Positions 57,382 to 64,000 of a DNA stretch of 64,000 nt are shown one piece after another. The stretch covers positions 1 to 64,000 of the forward strand of contig NZ_JAJLRA010000008.1 in NCBI RefSeq assembly GCF_020991365.1, read 5' to 3'. Below the pieces are notes generated by a model that saw only the letters and a program-made list of their open reading frames with translations, did not search any database and was not told the DNA's origin. Positions within the stretch are counted from its first letter, which is position 1. The number at the start of each line of letters is the position of its first letter. Source of the DNA: Streptacidiphilus sp. ASG 303. Its GTDB lineage: Bacteria; Actinomycetota; Actinomycetes; Streptomycetales; Streptomycetaceae. The translations under genes were made by a program, and so were the position numbers.

Positions 57382-58860
57382 CTACGCCCGGCCGTCGGCC
57401 GCGGGGAGGCCGTGGCGCCGGATCACGTCCGCGTACCAGTGCGCGCTGCTCTTCGGGATGCGCCGCTGGGTGGCGTAGTCGACGTAGACCGCCCCGAAGC
57501 GGCGGCCGTAGCCGTGGGCCCACTCGAAGTTGTCCATCAGCGACCACAGGAAGTAGCCGCGCACGTCGACCCCGTCGGCGATCGCCCGGTGCACGGCCGA
57601 CAGGTGTCCGTGCAGGTAGGCGATCCGCTCGGGGTCGTTGACGGCGCCCTCGGGGTTGACGTAGTCGTCGAAGGCCGCCCCGTTCTCGGTGACCATCAGC
57701 GGCAGGCCGGGGTGCTCGCGGGCGGTGTCGCGCAGCAGGTCGTACAGGCCGCTGTCGTCGATCGCCCAGCCCATCGCGGTCGTCTCACCCGGCGGCAGGT
57801 GGAAGACGACCTGCTCGGAGCCGGGCCAGGGGGAGTGGTCGCTCTTCCCGTGGGCGTCGTTGCGGGAGGCCTCGCCGGCGGTGGCGGACGGGTCCGGGGC
57901 GGACACCAGGGTCGGGGTGTAGTAGTTGATGCCCAGCAGGTCGACGGGCCGGGAGATCTCCGCCAGGTCCCCGTCGCGGACCAGGTCGTCCCAGTCGACC
58001 AGGTGGGCGGTGTCCTCCAGGAGGTCGGCCGGGTAGGCGCCGTGCAGGACCGGGCCGGTGAAGATCCGGTTGCCCACGGCGTCGATGCGGCGGGCCGCCT
58101 CCAGGTCGCCGGCGGAGGCGGTCAGCGGCCTGACCTGGTGGAGGTTGAGGGTGATCGAGGTCCGCGCGGACGCGGGGACGGTGGAGCGCAGGACCCCGAT
58201 CGCCCGTCCGTGGGCGAGGTTGAGGTGGTGGGCGGCCCGCAGGGCGGCTTCGGGCTCGGTGCGGCCGGGGGCGTGCACACCGGACCCGTAGCCCAGGAAG
58301 GCCGAGCACCACGGCTCGTTGAAGGTCGTCCAGATCTTGATCCGGTCGCCGAGCGCCTCGGCGACCAGGGCGGTGTAGTCGGCGAACCGCTCGGCGGTGT
58401 CGCGCGCGGGCCAGCCGCCCGCGTCCTCCAGCTCCTGGGGGAGGTCCCAGTGGTAGAGGGTGGCGACCGGGGTGATGCCCTTCTCCAGCAGCTCGTCGGC
58501 GAGGGCGCGGTAGAAGTCGAGGCCGCGCTCGACGGCGGGGCCGCGGCCGGTGGGCTGGACCCGGGGCCACGAGACGGAGAACCGGTAGGCGTCCAGGCCG
58601 AGGTCGGCCATGAGGGCGACGTCGTCGCGGAAGCGGTGGTAGTGGTCGGCGGCGATGTCGCCGGTGTCGCCGTTGCGGACCCTGCCCGGCGTGCGGCTGA
58701 AGGTGTCCCAGATGGAGGGGGTGCGGCCGTCCTCGGCCGCGGCGCCCTCGATCTGGTAGGCGGCGGTGGCCGCGCCCCAGGTGAAGCCGGGCGGGAAGGA
58801 CAGCGCGGCGGCCTGGTGGGGCAGGGTGCCGGTCAGGGGCTCGGATCGTACGGCTGTCAT
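57382..58860 (-). CDS. bglC: GH1 beta-glucosidase (cellobiose hydrolase)
   Basis: A 492-residue family 1 glycoside hydrolase without signal peptide. [15 protein letters not shown] starts the TIM barrel, IWTTFNEPW holds the acid/base Glu, [14 protein letters not shown] the nucleophile Glu, and [22 protein letters not shown] is the conserved C-terminal signature. It hydrolyses cellobiose inside the cell. In Streptomyces this gene follows cebEFG and is repressed by CebR. Here a near-perfect CebR box ends one base before the ATG and overlaps the presumed ribosome-binding site. Confidence 0.96.
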   Translation of the reverse strand: MTAVRSEPLTGTLPHQAAALSFPPGFTWGAATAAYQIEGAAAEDGRTPSIWDTFSRTPGRVRNGDTGDIAADHYHRFRDDVALMADLGLDAYRFSVSWPRVQPTGRGPAVERGLDFYRALADELLEKGITPVATLYHWDLPQELEDAGGWPARDTAERFADYTALVAEALGDRIKIWTTFNEPWCSAFLGYGSGVHAPGRTEPEAALRAAHHLNLAHGRAIGVLRSTVPASARTSITLNLHQVRPLTASAGDLEAARRIDAVGNRIFTGPVLHGAYPADLLEDTAHLVDWDDLVRDGDLAEISRPVDLLGINYYTPTLVSAPDPSATAGEASRNDAHGKSDHSPWPGSEQVVFHLPPGETTAMGWAIDDSGLYDLLRDTAREHPGLPLMVTENGAAFDDYVNPEGAVNDPERIAYLHGHLSAVHRAIADGVDVRGYFLWSLMDNFEWAHGYGRRFGAVYVDYATQRRIPKSSAHWYADVIRRHGLPAADGRA

Positions 58861-58861
58861 G

Positions 58862-58875
58862 CGGGAGCGCTCCCA
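58862..58875. promoter_or_regulatory. CebR box at bglC, one mismatch
   Basis: CGGGAGCGCTCCCA matches the CebR consensus TGGGAGCGCTCCCA at 13 of 14 bases. It lies one base from the bglC ATG, and GGGAG within it is the only Shine-Dalgarno-like sequence. Confidence 0.85.
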
Positions 58876-59004
58876 GGATGGTGAGGGCGGGTGGGGGTCG
58901 GCGGGCGGGGGTCGTTCCTTCCGTACGGCCGCGGCCGGTGCGGCGGCCGTACGGAAGGTGCCGGTGCGGCCGTGCGTGCGGCGGGCGGCCGGGCCGGGGG
59001 GGGG

Positions 59005-59034
59005 GGCCGCGGCCCTGCCGGAGGGGCCGCGGCC
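59005..59034 (-). terminator. hairpin between cebG and bglC
   Basis: An 11-bp stem GGCCGCGGCCC / GGGCCGCGGCC (8-base loop) lies 29 bases after the cebG stop. In the RNA it is followed by a run of C's encoded by the G11 tract at 58996-59006. It may end the cebEFG mRNA or protect its 3' end. Confidence 0.65.
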
Positions 59035-59062
59035 GTGCGGGAGGGGCTGCGGGACGGCGCGG

Positions 59063-59992
59063 TCAGCTCTTGACCGCGCCCGCGGTGATGCCGCCCACGA
59101 TGTGCTTGCCGAGCACGGCGAAGACCACCAGCAGCGGCAGCGTGGCGACCAGGGCCCCGGTGATGATGACGGCGTGGTCGGTGGTGTGGGCGCCGGCGCC
59201 GAGGCCGGCGAGCGCCACCTGGACGGTCGGGTTCTGCTGGCTCAGCGCGATGAAGGGCCAGAAGAAGTCGTTCCAGGACTGGACGAAGACCAGCATGCCG
59301 AGCACCGCCATCGCGGGCCGGGCGACCGGGAACACCACGTGCCAGACCACCCGCAGCGAGTGGGCGCCGTCGACCCGGGCGGCCTCGATCAGCTCCATCG
59401 GCAGCGCCTCCACCAGGAACTGCCGCATGAAGAAGACGCCGAAGGCGGCCACCAGCGACGGCAGGATCACCGACTGCAGCCGGTCGCCCCAGTTCAGCTT
59501 CGTCATGATCTGGTACAGCGGGATCACGCTGAGCTGCGGCGGGATGGTCATCGTGGCGACGACCAGGGCCAGCAGCGCGTTGCGGCCCCGGAAGCGCAGC
59601 TTGGCGAAGGCGAACCCGGCCAGGGTGGAGAAGAGCACGGTCGAGACGGTGACGCAGGCCGACACGATCGTGGAGTTGAGGAGCGCGTCCCCCATGTGGA
59701 CTTCGTTCCACACGACGTTCAGGTTGTGGAAGAGCTGGCTGCCGGGCAGCAGCGGTGTCGGCGGCTGCACGACCTCGGTGTCGGTGTGGGAGGCCGCGAC
59801 CACGGTCCAGTACAGCGGGAAGAGCGAGACCAGTGCGGCCACGACCAGCACGGCGTACGTGAACGGGCCGGCGCGGTGGGTCTGCCCGGCTCCGCCGCCC
59901 AGGCGCCGGGGCCGGCCGGTGCGGTGCTTCTGCGGGGCGCGGGGCGCGGCCGCGGGCGGCGGGACCGGCGCGGCGGTGGAGGAGAGGGTCAT
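59063..59992 (-). CDS. cebG: cellobiose ABC transporter permease CebG
   Basis: A 309-residue inner-membrane permease with six helices. [27 protein letters not shown] is the EAA loop that docks the ATPase, and [18 protein letters not shown] is typical of MalG-like subunits. The first 40 residues are Pro/Ala-rich. It forms the channel with CebF; no ATPase gene is present here, and in Streptomyces the shared ATPase MsiK is known to energise such systems. The start lies 5 bases after the cebF stop. Confidence 0.95.
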   Translation of the reverse strand: MTLSSTAAPVPPPAAAPRAPQKHRTGRPRRLGGGAGQTHRAGPFTYAVLVVAALVSLFPLYWTVVAASHTDTEVVQPPTPLLPGSQLFHNLNVVWNEVHMGDALLNSTIVSACVTVSTVLFSTLAGFAFAKLRFRGRNALLALVVATMTIPPQLSVIPLYQIMTKLNWGDRLQSVILPSLVAAFGVFFMRQFLVEALPMELIEAARVDGAHSLRVVWHVVFPVARPAMAVLGMLVFVQSWNDFFWPFIALSQQNPTVQVALAGLGAGAHTTDHAVIITGALVATLPLLVVFAVLGKHIVGGITAGAVKS

Positions 59993-59997
59993 GGCGG

Positions 59998-60999
59998 TCA
60001 GGCCCCCAGCTTCTTGCGGTTGGCGCGGGCGACGGCCGCCTGCACGGCCCCGATGAGCAGCAGGAGCAGGAGCATGACCCAGGCGACCGCGGCCGCCCGA
60101 CCGAGCTGGCCGTTGGGCCAGCCGAGCTCGTACAGGTACAGGCTCAGCGTCTGGTACTGGTGCGCCGAGCCGCCGCTGACGCCGACGCCGCCGCCGAAGA
60201 GCAGCGGCTCGCCGAAGAGCTGGGTGGCGCCGATGGTGGAGACCACGATGGTGAAGAGGATGGTCGGCCGGATCGACGGGATCGTCACGCTGACGAACTG
60301 CCGCCAGCGGGAGGCGCCGTCGATGGCCGCGGCCTCGTAGAGGTCGCCGGGGACGGCCTGCATGGCGGCCAGGTAGATCAGGGCGTTGTAGCCGGTCCAC
60401 CGCCAGGTCACGATGGCCGAGATGGCGATCTGGGCCGGCCACTTGCCCGCCTGCCAGTCGACCTTGCCGAAGCCGAACCAGCCCAGCACCTCGTTGACGA
60501 TGCCGGCGTCGTAGCCGAAGAGCTGCACGAAGACCAGCGAGGCGGCGGCGATGGAGGTCGCGTACGGGGCCAGGATCGCCACCCGGAAGAAGGTGCGGGC
60601 CCGCAGCTGGTAGTTGAGCAGGTGGGCGAGGCCCAGCGCCATCATCAGCTGCGGGACGGTGGAGATCACACCCAGGGTGAAGGTGTTGGCCAGCGCCCCC
60701 CAGAACTGGTCGCTGTCCCAGAGCCGGGTGTAGTTGTCGAAGCCCCGCCAGTCGCCCGTTCCGCTCTCGCCGAGGGAGAGCCGGTGCAGGGAGATCCAGC
60801 CGGTGTAGATCAGGGGGAACAGGCCGAAGGCCGCGAAGCAGGCGAAGAAGGGGGCGACGTACGCGTAGGGCGACGCCTTGAGGTCGAGGCGGTAGAGCCT
60901 GCTGCGCCACGACGGCCCCGGTGAGGGCGGGGCGGGGCGGTGGGCGGCGGGCGGGGTCTGCGGCGGGCCGCCGCCTGCCGTCGTCACGGAGGTGGCCAC
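59998..60999 (-). CDS. cebF: cellobiose ABC transporter permease CebF
   Basis: A 333-residue MalF-like permease. SPYAYVAPFFACFAAFGLFPLIYTGWISLHRLSL is helix 1, and DLYEAAAIDGASRWRQFVSVTIPSIRP the EAA loop. The GTG at 60999 is chosen because GGAAGGA lies 9 bases before it; the open frame continues upstream through a hairpin and is not used. It pairs with CebG. A large hairpin separates it from cebE, and both permease genes are tightly spaced. Confidence 0.94.
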   Translation of the reverse strand: MATSVTTAGGGPPQTPPAAHRPAPPSPGPSWRSRLYRLDLKASPYAYVAPFFACFAAFGLFPLIYTGWISLHRLSLGESGTGDWRGFDNYTRLWDSDQFWGALANTFTLGVISTVPQLMMALGLAHLLNYQLRARTFFRVAILAPYATSIAAASLVFVQLFGYDAGIVNEVLGWFGFGKVDWQAGKWPAQIAISAIVTWRWTGYNALIYLAAMQAVPGDLYEAAAIDGASRWRQFVSVTIPSIRPTILFTIVVSTIGATQLFGEPLLFGGGVGVSGGSAHQYQTLSLYLYELGWPNGQLGRAAAVAWVMLLLLLLIGAVQAAVARANRKKLGA

Positions 61000-61109
61000 G
61001 AGTGGCGTCCTTCCCGGGCGTGTCGGTCCGGGCGTCGAGGGCCCGGACGGGTCTGGCGGTGCGTCGGGTCCGGCGGTGGGCCGGCCCCGGCGGTGCGTCG
61101 GCGGGGGCG

Positions 61110-61148
61110 GGCCGCCCGGCCGGGGACGTGCGCCCCGGCCGGGCGGCC
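61110..61148 (-). terminator. cebE-cebF intergenic hairpin (attenuator or mRNA stabiliser)
   Basis: A perfect 16-bp stem (arms 61110-61125 and 61133-61148, 7-base loop) stands in the 193-base gap after the cebE stop. There is no T-run. It may be a partial terminator or a 3' block against decay, giving more binding protein than permease. Confidence 0.8.
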
Positions 61149-61192
61149 TCCTCACCGCCTGCGGCTGCGGCGGGTGAGGGCCTGCCCGCCGG

Positions 61193-62533
61193 CTAGCTGT
61201 CGGTCTTCTCCTTGACGTTCGACACGACGTTCTCCCAGGCCTTGGCCGGGTCGGTGCCGTGCTGCTCGATGTCCAGCAGGCCGTTCTTGGTGATGATGTC
61301 CTTCACCTGGCCGTCCCACGGGCCGACGGGCGCCGGGGTCACGGACTTGGCGATCTCGGAGTAGATCTTCCCGGTGGGCGCGTTGCCGAAGTACGGCTGC
61401 GTGGCGTTCTGCACCTCGGGGGAGTCCAGGCCCGCCTTGGTGGAGGGGATGTTGCCGAACTTGGCGAAGATCTTCGCCTGCTGCTCGGGCGCGGTGAGCC
61501 ACGCGGCGAGCTTGGTCGCCTCCTCCTGGTGCTGGCCCGCCTTCGGCACGCCGAGGAAGGAGCCGCCCCAGTTGGCGGGGACGGGCGCCGCCGCGATGTC
61601 CCACTTCCCCTTGCCGGTGTCGCCGGCGTTCGTCTGGATGATGCCGGTCATCCAGCTGGGGCAGGAGATGGTGGCGAACTTGCCGTTCTTGAAGCCCGCC
61701 GCCCAGGTGCCGCCCTCGTCGAACTGCTGCAGGCGGGCGCTCAGCCCGTCCTTGATGGTCTGGACCGCGGTGTCCCAGGCCAGCTTCACGCCGGGGCTGT
61801 CCTTGTAGACGAGGTTGCCCTGGCCGTCGGAGTACTGCTGCGGCTGGCTGGAGACCACGGCGTTGAAGACGCCGCCGGAGGAGTCCACGAACTTGCTGCC
61901 CGCCGGGGCCTTCGCCTGGAACTGCCGGCCCACCGCGAGGTACTTCTCCCAGCTGCCGGCCCACAGCTTGCCGACGGCCTCGCGGTCGGTGGGCAGCCCG
62001 GCCTTGGCGAAGAGGTCCTTGCGGTAGCAGACCGCCATCGGGCCCACGTCGGTGCCCAGGCCGATGGTCTGGCCGCCGCTGGTGGTGGCCTGCTTCCACT
62101 TGTAGTCGACCCAGGTGGAGGGGGAGACACCCGGCGCCTTGCTCAGGTCCGTGAACTTGTCGTACAGCTTCGAGGTGGCCTCGGCGATGTAGCCGACCTC
62201 GATGGCCTGGATGTCGTCCACGCCGCTGCCGCTCGCCAGGTGCAGCTTGAGGGCGTCCCAGTACTTCTGTGCGTCGGTGTTGTTGTCCTGGACGATCTTG
62301 ATGTTGGGGTGGGCCTTCATGTACTCGTCGTACAGGCCCGCCTCGGCGTAGCCGAACTGGCCGAAGGTGCCGATGCGCAGCGTCATGGCGCCGCCGCTGC
62401 TCCCGCCGCCCTTGGGGTCGCCGCCCTTGTCGCCGCTGCTGCCGCAGCCGGTGGCCAGGGCCGCGCAGGCCGTGAGTCCCGCGACCGCGGCCAGCAGGGT
62501 TCTGCGGCTGCGGGGGCTGCTTGTGGTGCGCAT
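61193..62533 (-). CDS. cebE: cellobiose-binding lipoprotein CebE
   Basis: A 446-residue solute-binding protein. A Tat- or Sec-type signal (SSPRSRRTLLAAVAGLTACA) ends in the lipobox LATGC with Cys30. The mature part has the family 1 binding-protein fold, with YDEYMKAHPNIKIVQDNN, TIGLGTDVGPMAVCYRKDLF and TAPEQQAKIFAKFGNIPSTK. It captures cello-oligosaccharides at the membrane and delivers them to CebFG. It is first gene of the operon, and a perfect CebR box lies 136 bases upstream. Confidence 0.96.
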   Translation of the reverse strand: MRTTSSPRSRRTLLAAVAGLTACAALATGCGSSGDKGGDPKGGGSSGGAMTLRIGTFGQFGYAEAGLYDEYMKAHPNIKIVQDNNTDAQKYWDALKLHLASGSGVDDIQAIEVGYIAEATSKLYDKFTDLSKAPGVSPSTWVDYKWKQATTSGGQTIGLGTDVGPMAVCYRKDLFAKAGLPTDREAVGKLWAGSWEKYLAVGRQFQAKAPAGSKFVDSSGGVFNAVVSSQPQQYSDGQGNLVYKDSPGVKLAWDTAVQTIKDGLSARLQQFDEGGTWAAGFKNGKFATISCPSWMTGIIQTNAGDTGKGKWDIAAAPVPANWGGSFLGVPKAGQHQEEATKLAAWLTAPEQQAKIFAKFGNIPSTKAGLDSPEVQNATQPYFGNAPTGKIYSEIAKSVTPAPVGPWDGQVKDIITKNGLLDIEQHGTDPAKAWENVVSNVKEKTDS

Positions 62534-62668
62534 TCCACTCTCCTAGGTCCAGGGTGGGTCCGGGGTGCGCCACAACGGCCCGGAGGCCGTGCGGATCGTG
62601 GCGTGACGGGATGGTGCGGAGGAAGGGTGCTGTCGGCGCTGTCCTCGCGGTCGTTTCACCGCTAGTGT

Positions 62669-62684
62669 GTGGGAGCGCTCCCAC
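62669..62684. promoter_or_regulatory. CebR box at cebE, perfect palindrome
   Basis: GTGGGAGCGCTCCCAC contains the exact 14-bp CebR operator TGGGAGCGCTCCCA (62670-62683). It is 136 bases before cebE and 282 before cebR, so it controls the transporter operon and possibly cebR. Confidence 0.95.
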
Positions 62685-62965
62685 GAGGCATGTCGGAAGA
62701 CTCCTGCCTCGGGGGGGTGGGTGTCAAGGGTTGGCGTCGCTTCCGTTGCGCGAGCGTGTCCGGCACGTCACGCGTCCGTGTCCCGCCGAGGGCCTGCCGA
62801 CGGCCTGTCGCGGGCCCGCCGGCCGGGGCGGCCCGTGCCGGAACCCCCGGCCGCGGCCGCCGCCGCGCAGCTCAGGGCGGCGGTCCGGGGCAGGAGCGGC
62901 GACATCCGTTCGCGGACCGGCCACAATGAGGCCAGCCCGCGTCCGCCGAGTCCGAGAGGTGAACC
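62685..62965. other. cebE-cebR divergent region, cebR promoter side
   Basis: 281 bases without a gene. A CACAAT hexamer near 62921-62926 is a possible -10 element for cebR, about 40 bases before its ATG. GAGAGGTGAACC precedes the ATG as ribosome-binding site. Confidence 0.45.
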
Positions 62966-64000
62966 ATGAGTCATGCCGCGCAGCGTCCCGCGGGCCCTGC
63001 GGTGAGGGGCGGCGGCCGCCCCACCCTGGAGGCCGTGGCCGCCCTGGCCGGCGTGGGCCGCGGGACCGTCTCCCGCGTCATCAACGGCTCCCCCCGGGTG
63101 AGCGACCGGGCGCGCGAGGCGGTGGAGCAGGCCATCGCCGAACTCGGCTACGTCCCCAACCGGGCCGCCCGCACCCTCGTCACCTCCCGCACCGACTCCA
63201 TCGCCCTCGTGATCCCGGAGACCGAGACCCGCCTCTCCTCCGAGCCGTTCTTCAACGACATCATCCGCGGCGTCTCCGCCGAGCTGGCCGACACCGACAT
63301 GCAGCTGCTGCTCATCCTCGTCCGCACCGACAAGGAGCGGGACCGGCTGGCCACCTACCTGGCCGCCCACCGGGTCGACGGCGTCCTGATGGTCTCCGTC
63401 CACGAGGACGACCCCATCCCCGGCCTGCTGGAGCGCATCGACATGCCGTCCGTGCTCGTCGGCCGCCGCTCCGAGCTGGAACCGCTGTCGTACGTCGACG
63501 CCGACAACGCCGGGGGCGCCCGCATGGCGGTGCGGCACCTGCTGCGGCGCGGCTGCACCCGGATCGCCACCGTCACCGGCCCCCTCGACATGGAACCCGC
63601 CCGCGCCCGCCTCGCCGGCTACCGCAAGGCGCTGGAGGAGGCCGGCCTCGGCGGCGACGAGGACCTGGTCGGCCGCGCCGACTTCACCGAGAGCGGCGGC
63701 CGGGAGGCGATGCGCGGCCTGCTCGGGCGGCGGCCGGACCTCGACGCCGTCTTCTGCGCCTCGGACGTGATGGCCGCCGGCGCCCTCCAGGTGCTGCGCG
63801 AGGCCGGGCGGCGGGTGCCGGAGGACGTGGCGGTGATCGGCTTCGACGACTCGATCATCGCCCGGCACACCGACCCCCCGCTGACCAGCGTCCGCCAGCC
63901 GATCGAGGAGATGGGCCGCACCATGGCCCGGCTGCTGCTGGAGGAGGTCTCCGAGGAGGGGCGGGCCCGGCGGCAGGTGGTGCTGGCGACCGAGCTGGTG
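62966..64000 (+). CDS. cebR: LacI family repressor CebR (3' end outside window)
   Basis: The first 345 codons of a LacI-family repressor, which runs off the window. TLEAVAALAGVGRGTVSRVINGS (from residue 20) is the helix-turn-helix, and YVPNRAARTLVTSRT is the hinge. Periplasmic-binding-like lobes follow: DSIALVIPETETR, GVLMVSVHEDD, AVFCASDVMAAGALQVLREAG and VIGFDDSIIARHTDPPLTSVRQP. It represses cebEFG and bglC by binding the two TGGGAGCGCTCCCA-type boxes and is released by cellobiose. GAGAGG lies 6 bases before the ATG. Confidence 0.96.
   Translation, partial: MSHAAQRPAGPAVRGGGRPTLEAVAALAGVGRGTVSRVINGSPRVSDRAREAVEQAIAELGYVPNRAARTLVTSRTDSIALVIPETETRLSSEPFFNDIIRGVSAELADTDMQLLLILVRTDKERDRLATYLAAHRVDGVLMVSVHEDDPIPGLLERIDMPSVLVGRRSELEPLSYVDADNAGGARMAVRHLLRRGCTRIATVTGPLDMEPARARLAGYRKALEEAGLGGDEDLVGRADFTESGGREAMRGLLGRRPDLDAVFCASDVMAAGALQVLREAGRRVPEDVAVIGFDDSIIARHTDPPLTSVRQPIEEMGRTMARLLLEEVSEEGRARRQVVLATELV

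Noticed and set aside
62667-62969. 100-codon plus-strand frame before cebR
   Set aside because: It starts in the CebR box, has poor codon bias and ends in the cebR start region; this is promoter DNA.

Overview
The window looks like chromosomal DNA of a Streptomyces or another streptomycete. It is extremely GC-rich, genes carry G or C at nearly every third codon position, GTG starts are frequent, and the right end holds a cellobiose operon under two CebR boxes of the Streptomyces type. It opens with the 3' end of 23S rRNA and a complete 5S rRNA gene, and ends inside cebR. About 60 protein genes, four tRNA-Lys genes and several dozen regulatory or structural sites can be supported.

Layout. 0.4-13.2 kb holds housekeeping and accessory genes: an SDR epimerase, an alpha/beta hydrolase, a phosphoribosyltransferase coupled to a UBP zinc finger, an ADP-ribosylglycohydrolase, tRNA-Lys copy 1, a GPP34 protein, a Bcr/CflA exporter, an LLM flavin oxidoreductase, and a TetR - AidB-like dehydrogenase - amidohydrolase operon. 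13.4-26.0 kb is the most coherent region. It has an SDR epimerase with a Cys pair, a histidine kinase and response regulator, a GT2/TIGR04282 fusion glycosyltransferase, a methyltransferase, a molybdopterin oxidoreductase with a cytochrome-b-like membrane domain, and a GT87-like polytopic glycosyltransferase. Three promoter regions in it share a CTCCTTACGG-type element 70-72 bp upstream of a start codon, so I infer a regulon of the local two-component system that builds or modifies an envelope glycan. A MarR-controlled efflux pump and an S41 protease interrupt it.

26.0-36.2 kb carries a secreted GH18 chitinase behind two overlapping DasR-like sites and with two nearly identical chitin-binding modules. 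It continues with a PAS-GGDEF-EAL protein, an OsmC peroxidase, a VOC protein, an SMP-30-type lactonase, a chorismate mutase and a parAB-like pair. 36.4-43.8 kb contains three more tRNA-Lys(CUU) genes, each with its own hairpin terminator, interspersed with a DMT transporter, a DUF4232 lipoprotein, a beta-helix protein, a glutaryl-CoA dehydrogenase and small unknown proteins. 44.7-49.1 kb is a three-gene operon encoding a RecB/Cas4-type nuclease with a Cys cluster, an unknown 556-residue protein and an SF1 helicase. Together these look like a split Dna2 or AddAB-like DNA-processing machine. 49.3-57.1 kb holds an MFS transporter, a PAP2 phosphatase with a divergent TetR, a histidine phosphatase, an XRE/TPR regulator and a spermidine-synthase-like protein.

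57.4-64.0 kb is the ceb locus: bglC, cebG, cebF, cebE and divergent cebR, with a perfect CebR palindrome before cebE, a one-mismatch box touching bglC, and strong hairpins between cebE/cebF and cebG/bglC. Many genes begin 6-10 bases after a -10-like hexamer and have no Shine-Dalgarno sequence, suggesting frequent leaderless transcripts. No CRISPR array, transposase or phage gene was found.
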